From Kitasatospora sp. NBC_01250 (GTDB lineage Bacteria > Actinomycetota > Actinomycetes > Streptomycetales > Streptomycetaceae), in contig NZ_CP108476.1 in the NCBI RefSeq assembly GCF_036226465.1, positions 2,790,001 through 2,854,000 of the forward strand: a stretch of DNA of 64,000 nt, written 5' to 3'. A model generated the notes under the pieces. That model searched no databases and had not been told where the DNA came from. It saw only the letters and a list, made by a program, of their open reading frames with translations. Below are positions 7,950 to 15,992 of the stretch, one piece after another. Positions within the stretch are counted from its first letter, which is position 1. Each line of letters opens with the position of its first letter. A program made the position numbers and the translations under genes.

Positions 7950-9774
7950 TCTCACTCTCACTCACCTCACCTATGCCGGCTCCGGTCGGCCGAATGCCAG
8001 TGTCACGTTCTCCCCCGGCTTCACCCTGATCTGTGGCGACTCCAACACTGGCAAGTCGTTCATCGTCGACTCCATCGACTACATGCTCGGCGGACATGCC
8101 GCCCCGACGATCCCCCACGCCGACGGCTACAGTCAGATCCTGCTCGGCCTCAAGCTCCCGGACGGAAGTCCTGTCACCCTCGTCCGCGCCCCTGGCAGCA
8201 ACAGCATCCATCTCCACAGCTCCGACCTGCGGGACCTCGTCCACGCCGTACCAGACATCCTTCTCTCGGCTCGTCGGACCAAGAGCAAGCGCGATATCTC
8301 GCAGCAACTCCTGAGCTACCTCGGGCTGGAAGAGAGCTACATCCGCACCAGCGAGGCTGGGAACACCGAACTCCTCAAGATCGTGGACCTCACCCGCTTG
8401 GCAGTGGTCACCGACGCCAGAATGGTTGACCAGACGCCGGTTTCCCACCGTAATAGAGGCAGCGCCGCCAAGACGGCCGCCCGGTCCGTGATGCAGCTCC
8501 TCCTGACCGGAGAGGACGAGCCTCCCGCCAGCAAGGTCCCGAACGTCGTCCAACGGCGCATCCAGAAAAGCAAGATCACCCTCATTGACCACCTCGTGAT
8601 CGGACTTTCCGCCAAGCAGAGCACGCACGAGACCGCGTCCGAACTACGGGTTCGGCAGCGCCGCCTCGAGGAGACCCTGGCCGCAGCGACCCGATCGCTG
8701 CGTGAGGTGTCCGCCAACCAGGCACAAGCAGTCGCCGAACGAGCCCAGCACGCCGAGCACACGGAAACAGTCGCCATCCGACTCGGCGAGATCTCGGACC
8801 TACTCAAACGCTTCGGGATCCTCAGGCAGCAGTACGAATCCGATCTCGCCCGGCTCGAAATGGTCAGCGAGGCTGGCAGCCTCCTTGGCTACTTCCAGGT
8901 CGGCCGCTGCGTCTTCTGCGGCGCCGAACCAGAGCACCAGGATCCTCGGCACGGCATCGAGGAGACCACTCACCTGCATGAAGCAATCACAGCTGAGAGC
9001 ACCAAGACCCAGGCACTCCTGACTGATCTCAAAGCCACCATCGCTGATCTCGAACTCCAGCTGAATGAACTATCCAGGCAGCACGAGTTGATGCGGGTAC
9101 AGAGCCAGGAGCTCGACCACGCCATCGAGTTGATCGAGGCCCGGCTCCTCCCTGCCAAGGCAGAGCTGGACCAGATTCTTACCGAGCGGTCCGCCATCGA
9201 ACGCGACCTTGAACTTCTCGCCCGTATCGAGGAACTAGACGAACACCGTGCCGAGTTGGTCGCTGCCGGGGCCGTGCCGTCCAACCGAGTCGAGTCCTTC
9301 GTTCCGACCAGCGTGGTGGATGCCTTCGACAGGGTGCTCCAGCAAATCATCGAGCGCTGGCACCTCCCGGGAGCAGAAAACGCCGGCTACGACCCGTACG
9401 GCGGAGACATCCGTGCCGGCGGACACGCACGAGCAGAACACGGCCGAGGGATGCAGGCACTCCTCCGATCCGCCTTCTCAGCAGCGCTGGCCCAGTACTG
9501 CCTGGAGCGACGGCTTCCGAACCTGGGATTCCTTGTCCTGGATTCCCCGCTGGTCACCTACGGCGAGTTGCGTGACGCGGACGAGGACGACCTCTCCCCG
9601 GAAGTCCACGACAGCTTCTACCGCCACTTCCTCACCTCCCCCGGGCAGACCATCATCGTCGAGAACACCCCACCTCCGCCCGAAGTCGTCGAGCAGGCCC
9701 ATGTTGTGATGTTCCGTAGGAACGGCACCGGGCGACACGGGTTCTTCCCACTGCCTTTCGAGACTGTCGGCTGA
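7942..9774 (+). CDS. ABC-3C system ATPase (SMC/RecN-like, DUF3732-like)
   Basis: A 610-residue P-loop ATPase. Walker A is GDSNTGKS at residues 32-39. The Walker B/D-loop region is FLVLDSPLVTY at about residue 528-540, the D-S-P form of DUF3732-like ATPases. Between them lies a long coiled coil (about 215-460) interrupted by CVFCG at about residue 322, a CxxC pair placed like the zinc hook of Rad50. In ABC-3C systems this subunit is the sensor or motor that recognises an invader-related nucleoprotein state. What it senses here cannot be read from sequence. It is the last gene of the operon and is followed by 127 bp before the convergent fic gene. Confidence 0.8.
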   Translation: MRNLTLTHLTYAGSGRPNASVTFSPGFTLICGDSNTGKSFIVDSIDYMLGGHAAPTIPHADGYSQILLGLKLPDGSPVTLVRAPGSNSIHLHSSDLRDLVHAVPDILLSARRTKSKRDISQQLLSYLGLEESYIRTSEAGNTELLKIVDLTRLAVVTDARMVDQTPVSHRNRGSAAKTAARSVMQLLLTGEDEPPASKVPNVVQRRIQKSKITLIDHLVIGLSAKQSTHETASELRVRQRRLEETLAAATRSLREVSANQAQAVAERAQHAEHTETVAIRLGEISDLLKRFGILRQQYESDLARLEMVSEAGSLLGYFQVGRCVFCGAEPEHQDPRHGIEETTHLHEAITAESTKTQALLTDLKATIADLELQLNELSRQHELMRVQSQELDHAIELIEARLLPAKAELDQILTERSAIERDLELLARIEELDEHRAELVAAGAVPSNRVESFVPTSVVDAFDRVLQQIIERWHLPGAENAGYDPYGGDIRAGGHARAEHGRGMQALLRSAFSAALAQYCLERRLPNLGFLVLDSPLVTYGELRDADEDDLSPEVHDSFYRHFLTSPGQTIIVENTPPPPEVVEQAHVVMFRRNGTGRHGFFPLPFETVG

Positions 9775-9901
9775 TCCGATCACAACGGTGACCAATGCCG
9801 GAGGCATGCTGGCATCCCGCGGCTATCGCTGTACAGCTGGCAGACCCAAGACGAGCTAGTGAAGTCCATCCAATCCAGCGCCCACGCTTCAGGGCGTCCA
9901 T

Positions 9902-11035
9902 CTACGCGTACGGGTCATGCAGGGGCCTCGGCTCTCGGACTCCACGGGTGATCTCATCTGGGAGGTCCGAGTCGGCAGTGTAGTAACGCCCCTGTGCCTC
10001 ACCCTTGGCCGCCAGCCAACCCGCGCGGACCAACTCACGGATGTCGCGTTGCGCCTGTTGCTCGCTCAGCTCGGCGTCGGCCTGATAGGTGGCGCGGCGG
10101 ACGCGGTTGCCCATGGCGGCCGGGTAGAGGGCGTAGAGCATGCGGTCAGGCCAGCCGCGTTGGGCAACGGCTTCGTCGAGAGCACTCCAGACCTCGCGGG
10201 TGGTGTTCACCTGACGTTCGACCGTCTGCGCCTGCTGGTGGTGGGCGCGCAGGCAGAAGCGGACCCAGGGGAGGGTGGTGCGGGCGGGCGTCCAGACGGG
10301 GCCGCCGACCTCGGCGAGGATGTCGTAGTAGCGGTAGGTGTTGCGAGCCCGGCCGAGCCACTCCTCGATGCTCGAAAACTCGGGTGCCATGATGCCTTCA
10401 CGGGCCAGGACCAGGGCGTGCAGAGCCCGGGACATCCGGCCGCTGCCGTCCGACCACGGGTGGATCGCCACCAGGTTCAGGTGCGCCATCGACGCCCGGA
10501 CCAACGCCGGTGCGTCCAGGTCGCTGTTGTTCAGCCAGTCCACCAGCTCGCCAGTCAGTTCGGGCACCTGCTGGGCATCGGGGGCGGTGTAGGCAGCGAT
10601 TGTCGGGTCCTCGGCGGAGGTCACGTACACAGGCCCTGAGCGCCACCAGCCCGGCCGCTTGAGCAGGTGGTGCCCCTGCATCATGAAGTGGAGCGAGTTG
10701 AGCAGGCCCTTGCTGTAGGCGAAGTCGTCGCCAGCCTCCGCCAGGCGCTGGATGTAGGTCATCGCCTGCCGATAGCCCCCGATCTCGGCCGTGACAGTGT
10801 CGTTCGCGTCGATCGGCGCCTCGCCGACCATGATGTCCTCGACGTCCGAGACGCTCGCCGCGTAGCCCTCGATCGTGTTCGAGCCGGCGATCGCCCGCGC
10901 CGTGAGGTTACGGCGCAGCTGCCCCTCCCAGCGGCGCGGGGTGCGCAGACGCAGACGCAGACGGTCCCGCATCTCTCCGATCTCCGCAAGAACGGCCTGG
11001 TCGATGTCGTGCAGCGTGGGCACACCGTAGAGCAT
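9902..11035 (-). CDS. Fic-domain protein with winged-helix C-terminus, copy A
   Basis: A 377-residue Fic protein; the start was chosen to match copy B (an in-frame ATG lies 10 codons upstream). The N-terminal part carries SNTIEG, the (S/T)xxxE(G/N) inhibitory helix of class II Fic enzymes that blocks ATP until released. The Fic core motif reads HPWSDGSGRMSR. The catalytic His and Asp are kept, but the usual Asn of GNGR is Ser. The C-terminal 80 residues (LSEQQAQRDIRELVRAGW) look like a winged helix, so the protein may bind DNA. Fic enzymes AMPylate proteins. It is divergent from integrase A across 59 bp. By eye it differs from copy B at about 31 of 377 residues. Confidence 0.9.
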   Translation of the reverse strand: MLYGVPTLHDIDQAVLAEIGEMRDRLRLRLRTPRRWEGQLRRNLTARAIAGSNTIEGYAASVSDVEDIMVGEAPIDANDTVTAEIGGYRQAMTYIQRLAEAGDDFAYSKGLLNSLHFMMQGHHLLKRPGWWRSGPVYVTSAEDPTIAAYTAPDAQQVPELTGELVDWLNNSDLDAPALVRASMAHLNLVAIHPWSDGSGRMSRALHALVLAREGIMAPEFSSIEEWLGRARNTYRYYDILAEVGGPVWTPARTTLPWVRFCLRAHHQQAQTVERQVNTTREVWSALDEAVAQRGWPDRMLYALYPAAMGNRVRRATYQADAELSEQQAQRDIRELVRAGWLAAKGEAQGRYYTADSDLPDEITRGVREPRPLHDPYA

Positions 11036-11094
11036 GAGGCGATGACACCATGACGGCATCATCAAGTCAAGGCAGACCGGCGCAACGATGACTC
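11036..11094. promoter_or_regulatory. Shared fic/int intergenic region, copy A
   Basis: This 59-bp gap between the divergent fic and integrase starts must hold both control regions. It resembles the gap in copy B, keeping CACCATGACGGC and the near-palindrome TGACGGCATCA at 11051-11061 (TGACGGCGTCA in copy B). This is a candidate operator, perhaps for the Fic winged helix; that link is inferred. Confidence 0.45.
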
Positions 11095-12384
11095 ATGAGT
11101 ACTTCAACACCTACTTGGAAGCCTCTCGTCCCGGATCCGTTCAACAAGATCACTGCCGCCGACCACCTGGCTCCGCCGACCACCCGCCGCCGGGCCGCAC
11201 GCCCACTCATCAACCACCGTCAGCCGCCCACCCAGGCCGCCCCCGCTCAAACCGCCCACCCGCGCCGCCCCCGCTCAAACGCAGGCCTGGGCCAACTTCC
11301 TGGCAGAAGCCGTCCGCAACGGGCTCGACCTAACGCTGGTCACCCAGTGGCTGACCGTCCTGGCCGATGCGACCGGCAGCCCAGACTCCCTTCCCTGGTC
11401 TCCATGCCGCTGGCCGACTACGTCAACCTCCGCCTCCCGGCCATCGTGACCGGCTTGGAAGCCACCACGCACGTTCCGTACCTCGCCGGCTGGCACCTGC
11501 GGATCGAGCCCGAGCTCGGGCACCTCCCCTTGCGCCTGATCACCACCAGCCTCATCACCGGCGCAGTCCTCCGCTGGATCGCCGACGGCTGCAGCCGCTC
11601 CACCATCAAGAACACCCTCGCCATGCTCTCCCGCACTTTCGAGCAGGCCATCGGGGACGGCATCTTCGACCGCAATCCCGCCCACATCGCCGGCTGGCAG
11701 CACCAGTTCCAGCAGGCCGAGGACGAACTGCGAGACCCCCGTACCCTCGCACTGCGCGACTGGGACGCTCTCATCGAACTCGCTGACGCGCTGGTCGAAG
11801 CCTCGTACAACCGCTATCGCGGCTGGGGCGACGTCGTCGTCCACGGCGCCTGCACCGCCACCCGCATCGGAGAAGTCTCTGGAGTTCGGGCCCGCGACGT
11901 CGACACCGATAAGTGGCTCCTGACCTGCCGCCGACAGACCACCCCCGCACCCGGCGGCCTGGTCGACAAGCACACCAAAGGCCGGATCGCCCGCTTCATC
12001 CCGATCATCGAGCCACTGCGCCCGCTCATCGCCCGCCGACTGCAGGCCGCCCGCGGCGACCCCGACGCCCGCCTCTACACCGGCCCGCGCGGCGGCCGCA
12101 TCAGCACCGCCGTCCTACGCGACGCCATGCACTGGGACGAGGTCACCCGCGACCTCGGCTACGAGCACCTACGACGCCACGATCTGCGCCACACCAGGCT
12201 CACTTGGATGGCCGACGCCGGATTCCTTCCCCACATCCTCATGGAAATCGCGGGACACCGGCTCATCACCACCACCCAGCGCTACTTCCACCCCGACGTG
12301 CTCCGCATCCTTGAAGCTGGCCAAGCCCTCACCCATCACCTCGAGAAACTCCAACACGACGGCCAGATTACCCGCCGCCGGTAA
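11095..12384 (+). CDS. Tyrosine site-specific integrase, copy A (internally frame-disturbed)
   Basis: The 429-residue frame contains a full tyrosine recombinase domain: Arg in ATRIGEV (about 254), HDLRH (about 361), GH before the last motif and the nucleophile in QRYFH (Tyr397). Compared with copy B, about residues 50-97 are out of frame. The expected core-binding segment (QAWANFLAEAVRNGL, then LVTQWLTVLADATGS) is present at about 11264-11385 but in the next frame. A net shift before 11264 and a 1-nt loss near 11385 (GA where copy B has GTG) cancel, so no stop arises. A 14-nt sequence repeated at 11239 and 11267 may be the cause. Activity is doubtful. The gene precedes the middle att copy. 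Confidence 0.8.
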   Translation: MSTSTPTWKPLVPDPFNKITAADHLAPPTTRRRAARPLINHRQPPTQAAPAQTAHPRRPRSNAGLGQLPGRSRPQRARPNAGHPVADRPGRCDRQPRLPSLVSMPLADYVNLRLPAIVTGLEATTHVPYLAGWHLRIEPELGHLPLRLITTSLITGAVLRWIADGCSRSTIKNTLAMLSRTFEQAIGDGIFDRNPAHIAGWQHQFQQAEDELRDPRTLALRDWDALIELADALVEASYNRYRGWGDVVVHGACTATRIGEVSGVRARDVDTDKWLLTCRRQTTPAPGGLVDKHTKGRIARFIPIIEPLRPLIARRLQAARGDPDARLYTGPRGGRISTAVLRDAMHWDEVTRDLGYEHLRRHDLRHTRLTWMADAGFLPHILMEIAGHRLITTTQRYFHPDVLRILEAGQALTHHLEKLQHDGQITRRR

Positions 12385-12527
12385 CACACCGTGACGCCAT
12401 CGCCTCGAAATGGCCGCTGCCAAGCCGCTTCGAGGCGGCCCGAGCCACTCCACGGCAAGCCGTAGGCGCCAGAAATGCCTTGTACATGCCCCGATATGAA
12501 ACAGTTCGACCCACTTGACCCGCGCCC

Positions 12528-12556
12528 GGCGCACTTGACCGAAGGTCAAGTGCGCC
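12528..12556. repeat. Perfect 13-bp inverted repeat with 3-nt loop
   Basis: The arms are GGCGCACTTGACC and GGTCAAGTGCGCC around GAA; a further half-arm CCACTTGACC lies at 12511-12520. It could terminate integrase A, but there is no T-run. The arm shares GTCAAGTGCGC with the anticodon/D-arm boundary of tRNA-Pro (35940-35950) and with a similar inverted repeat at 35667-35697, so an integrase-binding role is also possible. Confidence 0.6.
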
Positions 12557-12726
12557 ACCATACCTCGCTCCAGCAAAACGGCAAGGAGCTCTCGCACTTC
12601 ACTTGAGATCGAAGAGCAATCCACAGACCAGCCACTGGAGGAGCGAGTGGCGACGCACCCGCGGCCAAACCTGGGGACCATATTGGGACCGCCCGGGACC
12701 AAAAAAGGGCCCCGAAAACCAGCAAA

Positions 12727-12756
12727 AGCGGGCACCTGGATTCCCAAGTACCCGCT
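12727..12756 (-). terminator. Imperfect terminator downstream of the tRNA-Pro 3' copy
   Basis: On the minus strand a stem closed by AGCGGG/CCCGCT is followed by TTTTGCTGGTTTT. It sits just 3' of the tRNA-Pro fragment, as the terminator at 35847-35881 does for the intact tRNA, but its sequence differs. This suggests each element brings its own tRNA 3' end and terminator. Confidence 0.5.
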
Positions 12757-12771
12757 CTCACAACCGACTTC

Positions 12772-12820
12772 ACAGTCGGGACGACAGGATTTGAACCTGC
12801 AACCCCTTGACCCCCAGTCA
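12772..12820 (-). repeat. 49-bp copy of tRNA-Pro(GGG) 3' part: middle att site
   Basis: It matches 35895-35943 at 48 of 49 positions (A instead of G at 12801). It covers the acceptor 3' strand, T-arm, variable loop and anticodon loop of tRNA-Pro. Similarity ends at 12820, so no functional tRNA is encoded. It is the attachment-site duplication left by integration into the tRNA and marks the boundary between element A and element B. Confidence 0.88.
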
Positions 12821-13299
12821 GGAAGTGCTCCCCTATTCCTGCCTGAAATGCGCTCGCGCACACGTCGTGCGTGTGCAGATGAGCATGTTTCGCGCACCTC
12901 GTGCGGCAGCGCGCATGACGTGTGGTCCCCAGCTGGTCCCCAGGTCAGGGGCTTGACGGAGGGTCCGAGTGGCGTTCATACCTCCAGAGTAGCGCCACTC
13001 CGAGCGAGGATCCAGCGATTCCCGACAGTCTCCCAGAAAGTCACCGGACAGGGGGGGCGGCACCGCCGAGCGAAATCAATGTCCTCCGAGCCAAAAGCCA
13101 GCCAGAAAATGACCACTTAATCCCGTCCTCGCACATCCCCTGTGGGCTCGCGGAATTCTCGGCGCTCTCCGTAGCGCACTCTGAAGACCGACCCGAGGCG
13201 GCTCGCCGCCGCACCGCGCATGCTCCGGGCTGTACGAGCCCAACAACCCATGGCTACCAGCAGACCGCCTTCTCCCGGTCCGCGGCCACTCTTCACACG

Positions 13300-13697
13300 A
13301 TCATGGAGGTCGATGTCCACCGCCATCACGTCGACCGTCGGCCGGAGAGTCTTCGCCCGAACCTTGAGACACTCGAGATCGTCGGCACGGTCAGCAGCCG
13401 AGACGGCTGGAGCGCGCGTTCGACACGCCAGACCGCTGATCGCGCCGTCCCCGTGCGCGATCAAACGCAGCCAGGAGCACGCTGGCACCTCGCTCAGCCT
13501 CTTCCGCCCCGACCACATCGACTCCTTCCGACTCGCAGACGCTCGCCCCTGGACTCCTGTCCAGCACGGCATCGTCAGCCAGGCCGACCTTCTGCACCCC
13601 GACCGCCGACCGCCGGAATGGGTGCCCTACAAGTTCCGCTACGGCTTCCGCTGCGACGACGACACCTGCCGCAGCCTCGACATGGGCCTCAGGACTG
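13300..13697 (+). pseudogene. Broken conserved hypothetical gene with a CDDDTC segment
   Basis: Two frames give one protein-like sequence. The first (about 13300-13425) reads EVDVHRHHVDRRPESLRPNL and IVGTVSSRDGWSAR. It switches near 13425 to the next frame, LIAPSPCAIKRSQEHAGTSL, then SQADLLHPDRRPP and YKFRYGFRCDDDTC. It then ends abruptly. I recognise the FRYGFRCDDDTC region from hypothetical proteins of actinobacterial mobile elements but know no function. The frameshift and the missing end mark it as dead. Confidence 0.55.
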
Positions 13698-13744
13698 GGC
13701 AGCCTGCCAGTCCTCGCGTCCATCCATCGCGTGGAGCTGACTGC

Positions 13745-14110
13745 TCATCGTGGAGCGTCGCGAATCACCCGGGCCTGTTCACCGACACGGTGGGCTTCAT
13801 TGAGGGCTATGACCGCCTGTCGTGCCCGCGTGTGGGCTTCCTCGGAACCCTCTGGCGCGTCACCTCCTGGAGCAAGCCCAGCCAGGAAGTCGATCATGAT
13901 GTCGATCTGGCTGATGCCGGAGCGCGTCAGAAGCGACCGTCGGTCTTCGGCGATCACCTCGACCACGCGGGCCCGGGCTGTTCGGAGCGTGCGAAGCGCG
14001 GCCTCCTGGTGGGCGGGCGCGAGCTTGGCGCAGCGCATGTACAGGTCGACGAGCGGCACCGTGACATAGGTCGCTTCGCCACGGGGGCTGAGCGTTCCAG
14101 AGCTTTCCAA
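13745..14110 (-). CDS. Hypothetical helical protein next to IS1182
   Basis: A high-GC, codon-biased frame of 121 residues from TTG 14110. It is rich in helix-forming stretches (VDLYMRCAKLAPAHQEAALRTL, split here by function: a VDLYMR helix, then APAHQEAAL, then ARARVVEVIAEDRR) and has no motif I know. The frame stays open upstream to the IS1182 insertion point at 14158. If both insertion sequences are removed, it begins right after the TAA of the HEPN-like gene at 17085. The two were therefore neighbours on the same strand, probably one operon, before the insertions. The true start is unclear, and the insertions have probably cut it off from its promoter. Confidence 0.5.
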   Translation of the reverse strand: MESSGTLSPRGEATYVTVPLVDLYMRCAKLAPAHQEAALRTLRTARARVVEVIAEDRRSLLTRSGISQIDIMIDFLAGLAPGGDAPEGSEEAHTRARQAVIALNEAHRVGEQARVIRDAPR

Positions 14111-14162
14111 GAGCCAGCGCGCCGTTACAGCTCCCAGTGCCGTTTCGGTGTCTGGCGCTTAG

Positions 14163-15988
14163 CTTGACTCTGTCGGGGATCTTGGAGCGTTCCCGGTGTG
14201 CCCGCCTGATCAGCGGGCATGCTCGGGCTGATCGAAGACCTGCAGTTGTCGAGGTGTCAGTTGTCGCTCCATCCGCGCTCCGGTGAGCAAGTTCCGGCTC
14301 TGACCGCGCAAATCGCGCGGGCGAGCAACCCCGGCGGCACGACGGCGATGTGGGTCAGAGACCGGCTGGACGGGCTGTGGCGCGACGAGGACTTCGCGGG
14401 CTGGTACCCGCGCGACGGACGCCCCGGCATCTCGCCCGCCCAGCTGGCCACCGTCAGCGTGCTGCAGTTCCTGCTCGGCCTGTCGGACCGGCAAGCGGCC
14501 GAAGCGGTGCGCTGCCGCATCGACTTCAAGTACGCGATGGCCATGGAACTGGACGATCCCGGCTTCCACCACAGCGTGCTGGCCGACTTCCGTGAGCGCC
14601 TGGTCCTGGAGGACCGAGCCGACCGCCTCCTCGATCTGGCACTCGCGCGCCTGAAGGAGGCCGGACTCGTGCGCGAGCGCACCACTCAGCGCACCGACTC
14701 CACCCACGTCCTGGCCGCGGTGCGCGAACTGACCCGGCTGGAAATGGTCACCGAGGCCGTCCGTGCCGTCCTGGAAGAGGCGGCCCGGACCGCTTCGCAC
14801 CTGCTGACCGGCCTGGTCGACGAGGACTGGGGGCGTCGCTACGGCCGCCCGGTCCGCCTGGGCAAGAACCCCACCCGGCCCAAGACCAGGATCCTCACCG
14901 CCGGTGACGACGCCTGCCGCCTGCTGGAACACCTCCACGAGCACGGACCGGCCTACCGGCCCGGCCCGCAGGCCGAAGCCCTACGGCAGATCCTCGTGCA
15001 GAACTACTACCGTGACGCGGCGGGCCGCCTGCGCTGGCGCACCGCCGACGACGGTGGCCTGCCGCCCTCCGCCTCGGCGATCGTCTCCCCCTACGACACC
15101 ACGGCGCGCTACGTCCGCCACGGGCACATCATCAGCTGGAAAGGCTTCGCCGCGCACGTCACCGAGACCTGTGCCCCCGACAGCGTCAACGTGATCACGG
15201 ACGTGGCCACCACCTCGGCCGCCACCAACGACGGCCAAGCCTTGCCCGGCATCCACACCCGCCTGGCACGCCGCGAACTGCTGCCCGCCGAGCACCTGGT
15301 TGACGGCGGCTACACCTCCCTCGTCCACCTGGAACGAGCCGCCCGCGAACACCAGGTCACCATCAGCGGACCCCTGCCGGGCAACCCCACCCGCCAGCAC
15401 CGCAAGAACGAAGGGTTCGACCGCGACGACTTCCACATCGACTTCGACCGCCGACAGGTCACCTGCCCCAACGGCCAGGTCAGCGCCGGATGGCACGGTC
15501 CCTACCCGACCTCCTCGCCCACCGCGGCACCCCTGATCGTGGCACGGTTCACCAAGAGCCAGTGCCAGCCGTGTCCGGACCGCCCCCGCTGCACCAGCTC
15601 CGGTGACGCCCGCAACGTGGGCTTCCCCCCGCGAGAACTCCGCGACCTGCAAGTCCACGTCCGAACAGAGCAGCAGACACCGGAGTGGAAGGCCCGCTAC
15701 GCGGTCCGCTCCGGTATCGAGGGCACCATGAACGAGTTCGCCCACGGACACGGCATGCGCCACTGCCGCTACCGAGGCCGGCCGAAAGCCCACCTGCAGC
15801 ACGTACTCACAGCCATCGCCGTGAACATCGAACGACTCAGCGGCCAACCCGTCACCGAGGGAGCTCTCCCGCCGAGACCGCCGACCGCCTTCCAGACCTA
15901 CCTGGACGAGAACGACATCCCCCGGACGAAGTCCTGGCGCGCCCTCGGTACTTGAGCCCCGTCGTCCAAGATCCCCGACAGAGTCAAG
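14163..15988 (+). mobile_element. IS1182-family insertion sequence
   Basis: The ends are perfect inverted repeats of 24 bp (CTTGACTCTGTCGGGGATCT... at 14163 and its complement ending at 15988). They are flanked by CTTAG at 14158-14162 and 15989-15993, a probable 5-bp target duplication. The element is 1826 bp with one intact transposase gene, so it may still be active. It landed at the stop codon of the HEPN-like gene. Confidence 0.9.
14219..15955 (+). CDS. IS1182-family DDE transposase
   Basis: 578 residues, intact. The N-terminal domain has the family pattern [11 protein letters not shown], then [14 protein letters not shown] and [15 protein letters not shown]. Catalytic acidic residues are in RTDSTHVL, the VDGGYTS segment and [11 protein letters not shown] Cys-rich patch ([10 protein letters not shown]) lies before the last motif, as usual in IS1182. 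ATG 14219 is the first start in the frame and lies 56 bp inside the left end. A later ATG at 14348 is possible, but the region before it is conserved in related proteins. Confidence 0.93.
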   Translation: MLGLIEDLQLSRCQLSLHPRSGEQVPALTAQIARASNPGGTTAMWVRDRLDGLWRDEDFAGWYPRDGRPGISPAQLATVSVLQFLLGLSDRQAAEAVRCRIDFKYAMAMELDDPGFHHSVLADFRERLVLEDRADRLLDLALARLKEAGLVRERTTQRTDSTHVLAAVRELTRLEMVTEAVRAVLEEAARTASHLLTGLVDEDWGRRYGRPVRLGKNPTRPKTRILTAGDDACRLLEHLHEHGPAYRPGPQAEALRQILVQNYYRDAAGRLRWRTADDGGLPPSASAIVSPYDTTARYVRHGHIISWKGFAAHVTETCAPDSVNVITDVATTSAATNDGQALPGIHTRLARRELLPAEHLVDGGYTSLVHLERAAREHQVTISGPLPGNPTRQHRKNEGFDRDDFHIDFDRRQVTCPNGQVSAGWHGPYPTSSPTAAPLIVARFTKSQCQPCPDRPRCTSSGDARNVGFPPRELRDLQVHVRTEQQTPEWKARYAVRSGIEGTMNEFAHGHGMRHCRYRGRPKAHLQHVLTAIAVNIERLSGQPVTEGALPPRPPTAFQTYLDENDIPRTKSWRALGT

Positions 15989-15992
15989 CTTA

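Larger units (their letters stand above)
12671..12943. promoter_or_regulatory. Candidate integrase arm-type sites flanking the middle att core
   Basis: CTGGGGACCA occurs at 12671-12680. Its reverse complement TGGTCCCCAG occurs twice, at 12923-12932 and 12934-12943 (11-bp spacing). They flank the 49-bp att core at about 90 bp on the left and 100 bp on the right, as arm sites do in attP. The left copy belongs to element A and the right pair to element B. The function is inferred from position only. Confidence 0.45.
12385..13299. other. Non-coding attachment-site region between element A and element B
   Basis: I see no credible gene here. The stretch holds a perfect palindrome, an imperfect terminator, the 49-bp tRNA-Pro copy and three TGGTCCCCAG repeats, each listed separately. 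A further hairpin GCGCACAC...GTGTGC lies near 12855-12875. From 12821 onward the sequence belongs to the left end of element B. Confidence 0.6.

Noticed and set aside
12785..12830. Second tRNA-Pro gene
   Set aside because: Only the 3' part matches; sequence beyond 12820 cannot form the D-arm or acceptor 5' strand.
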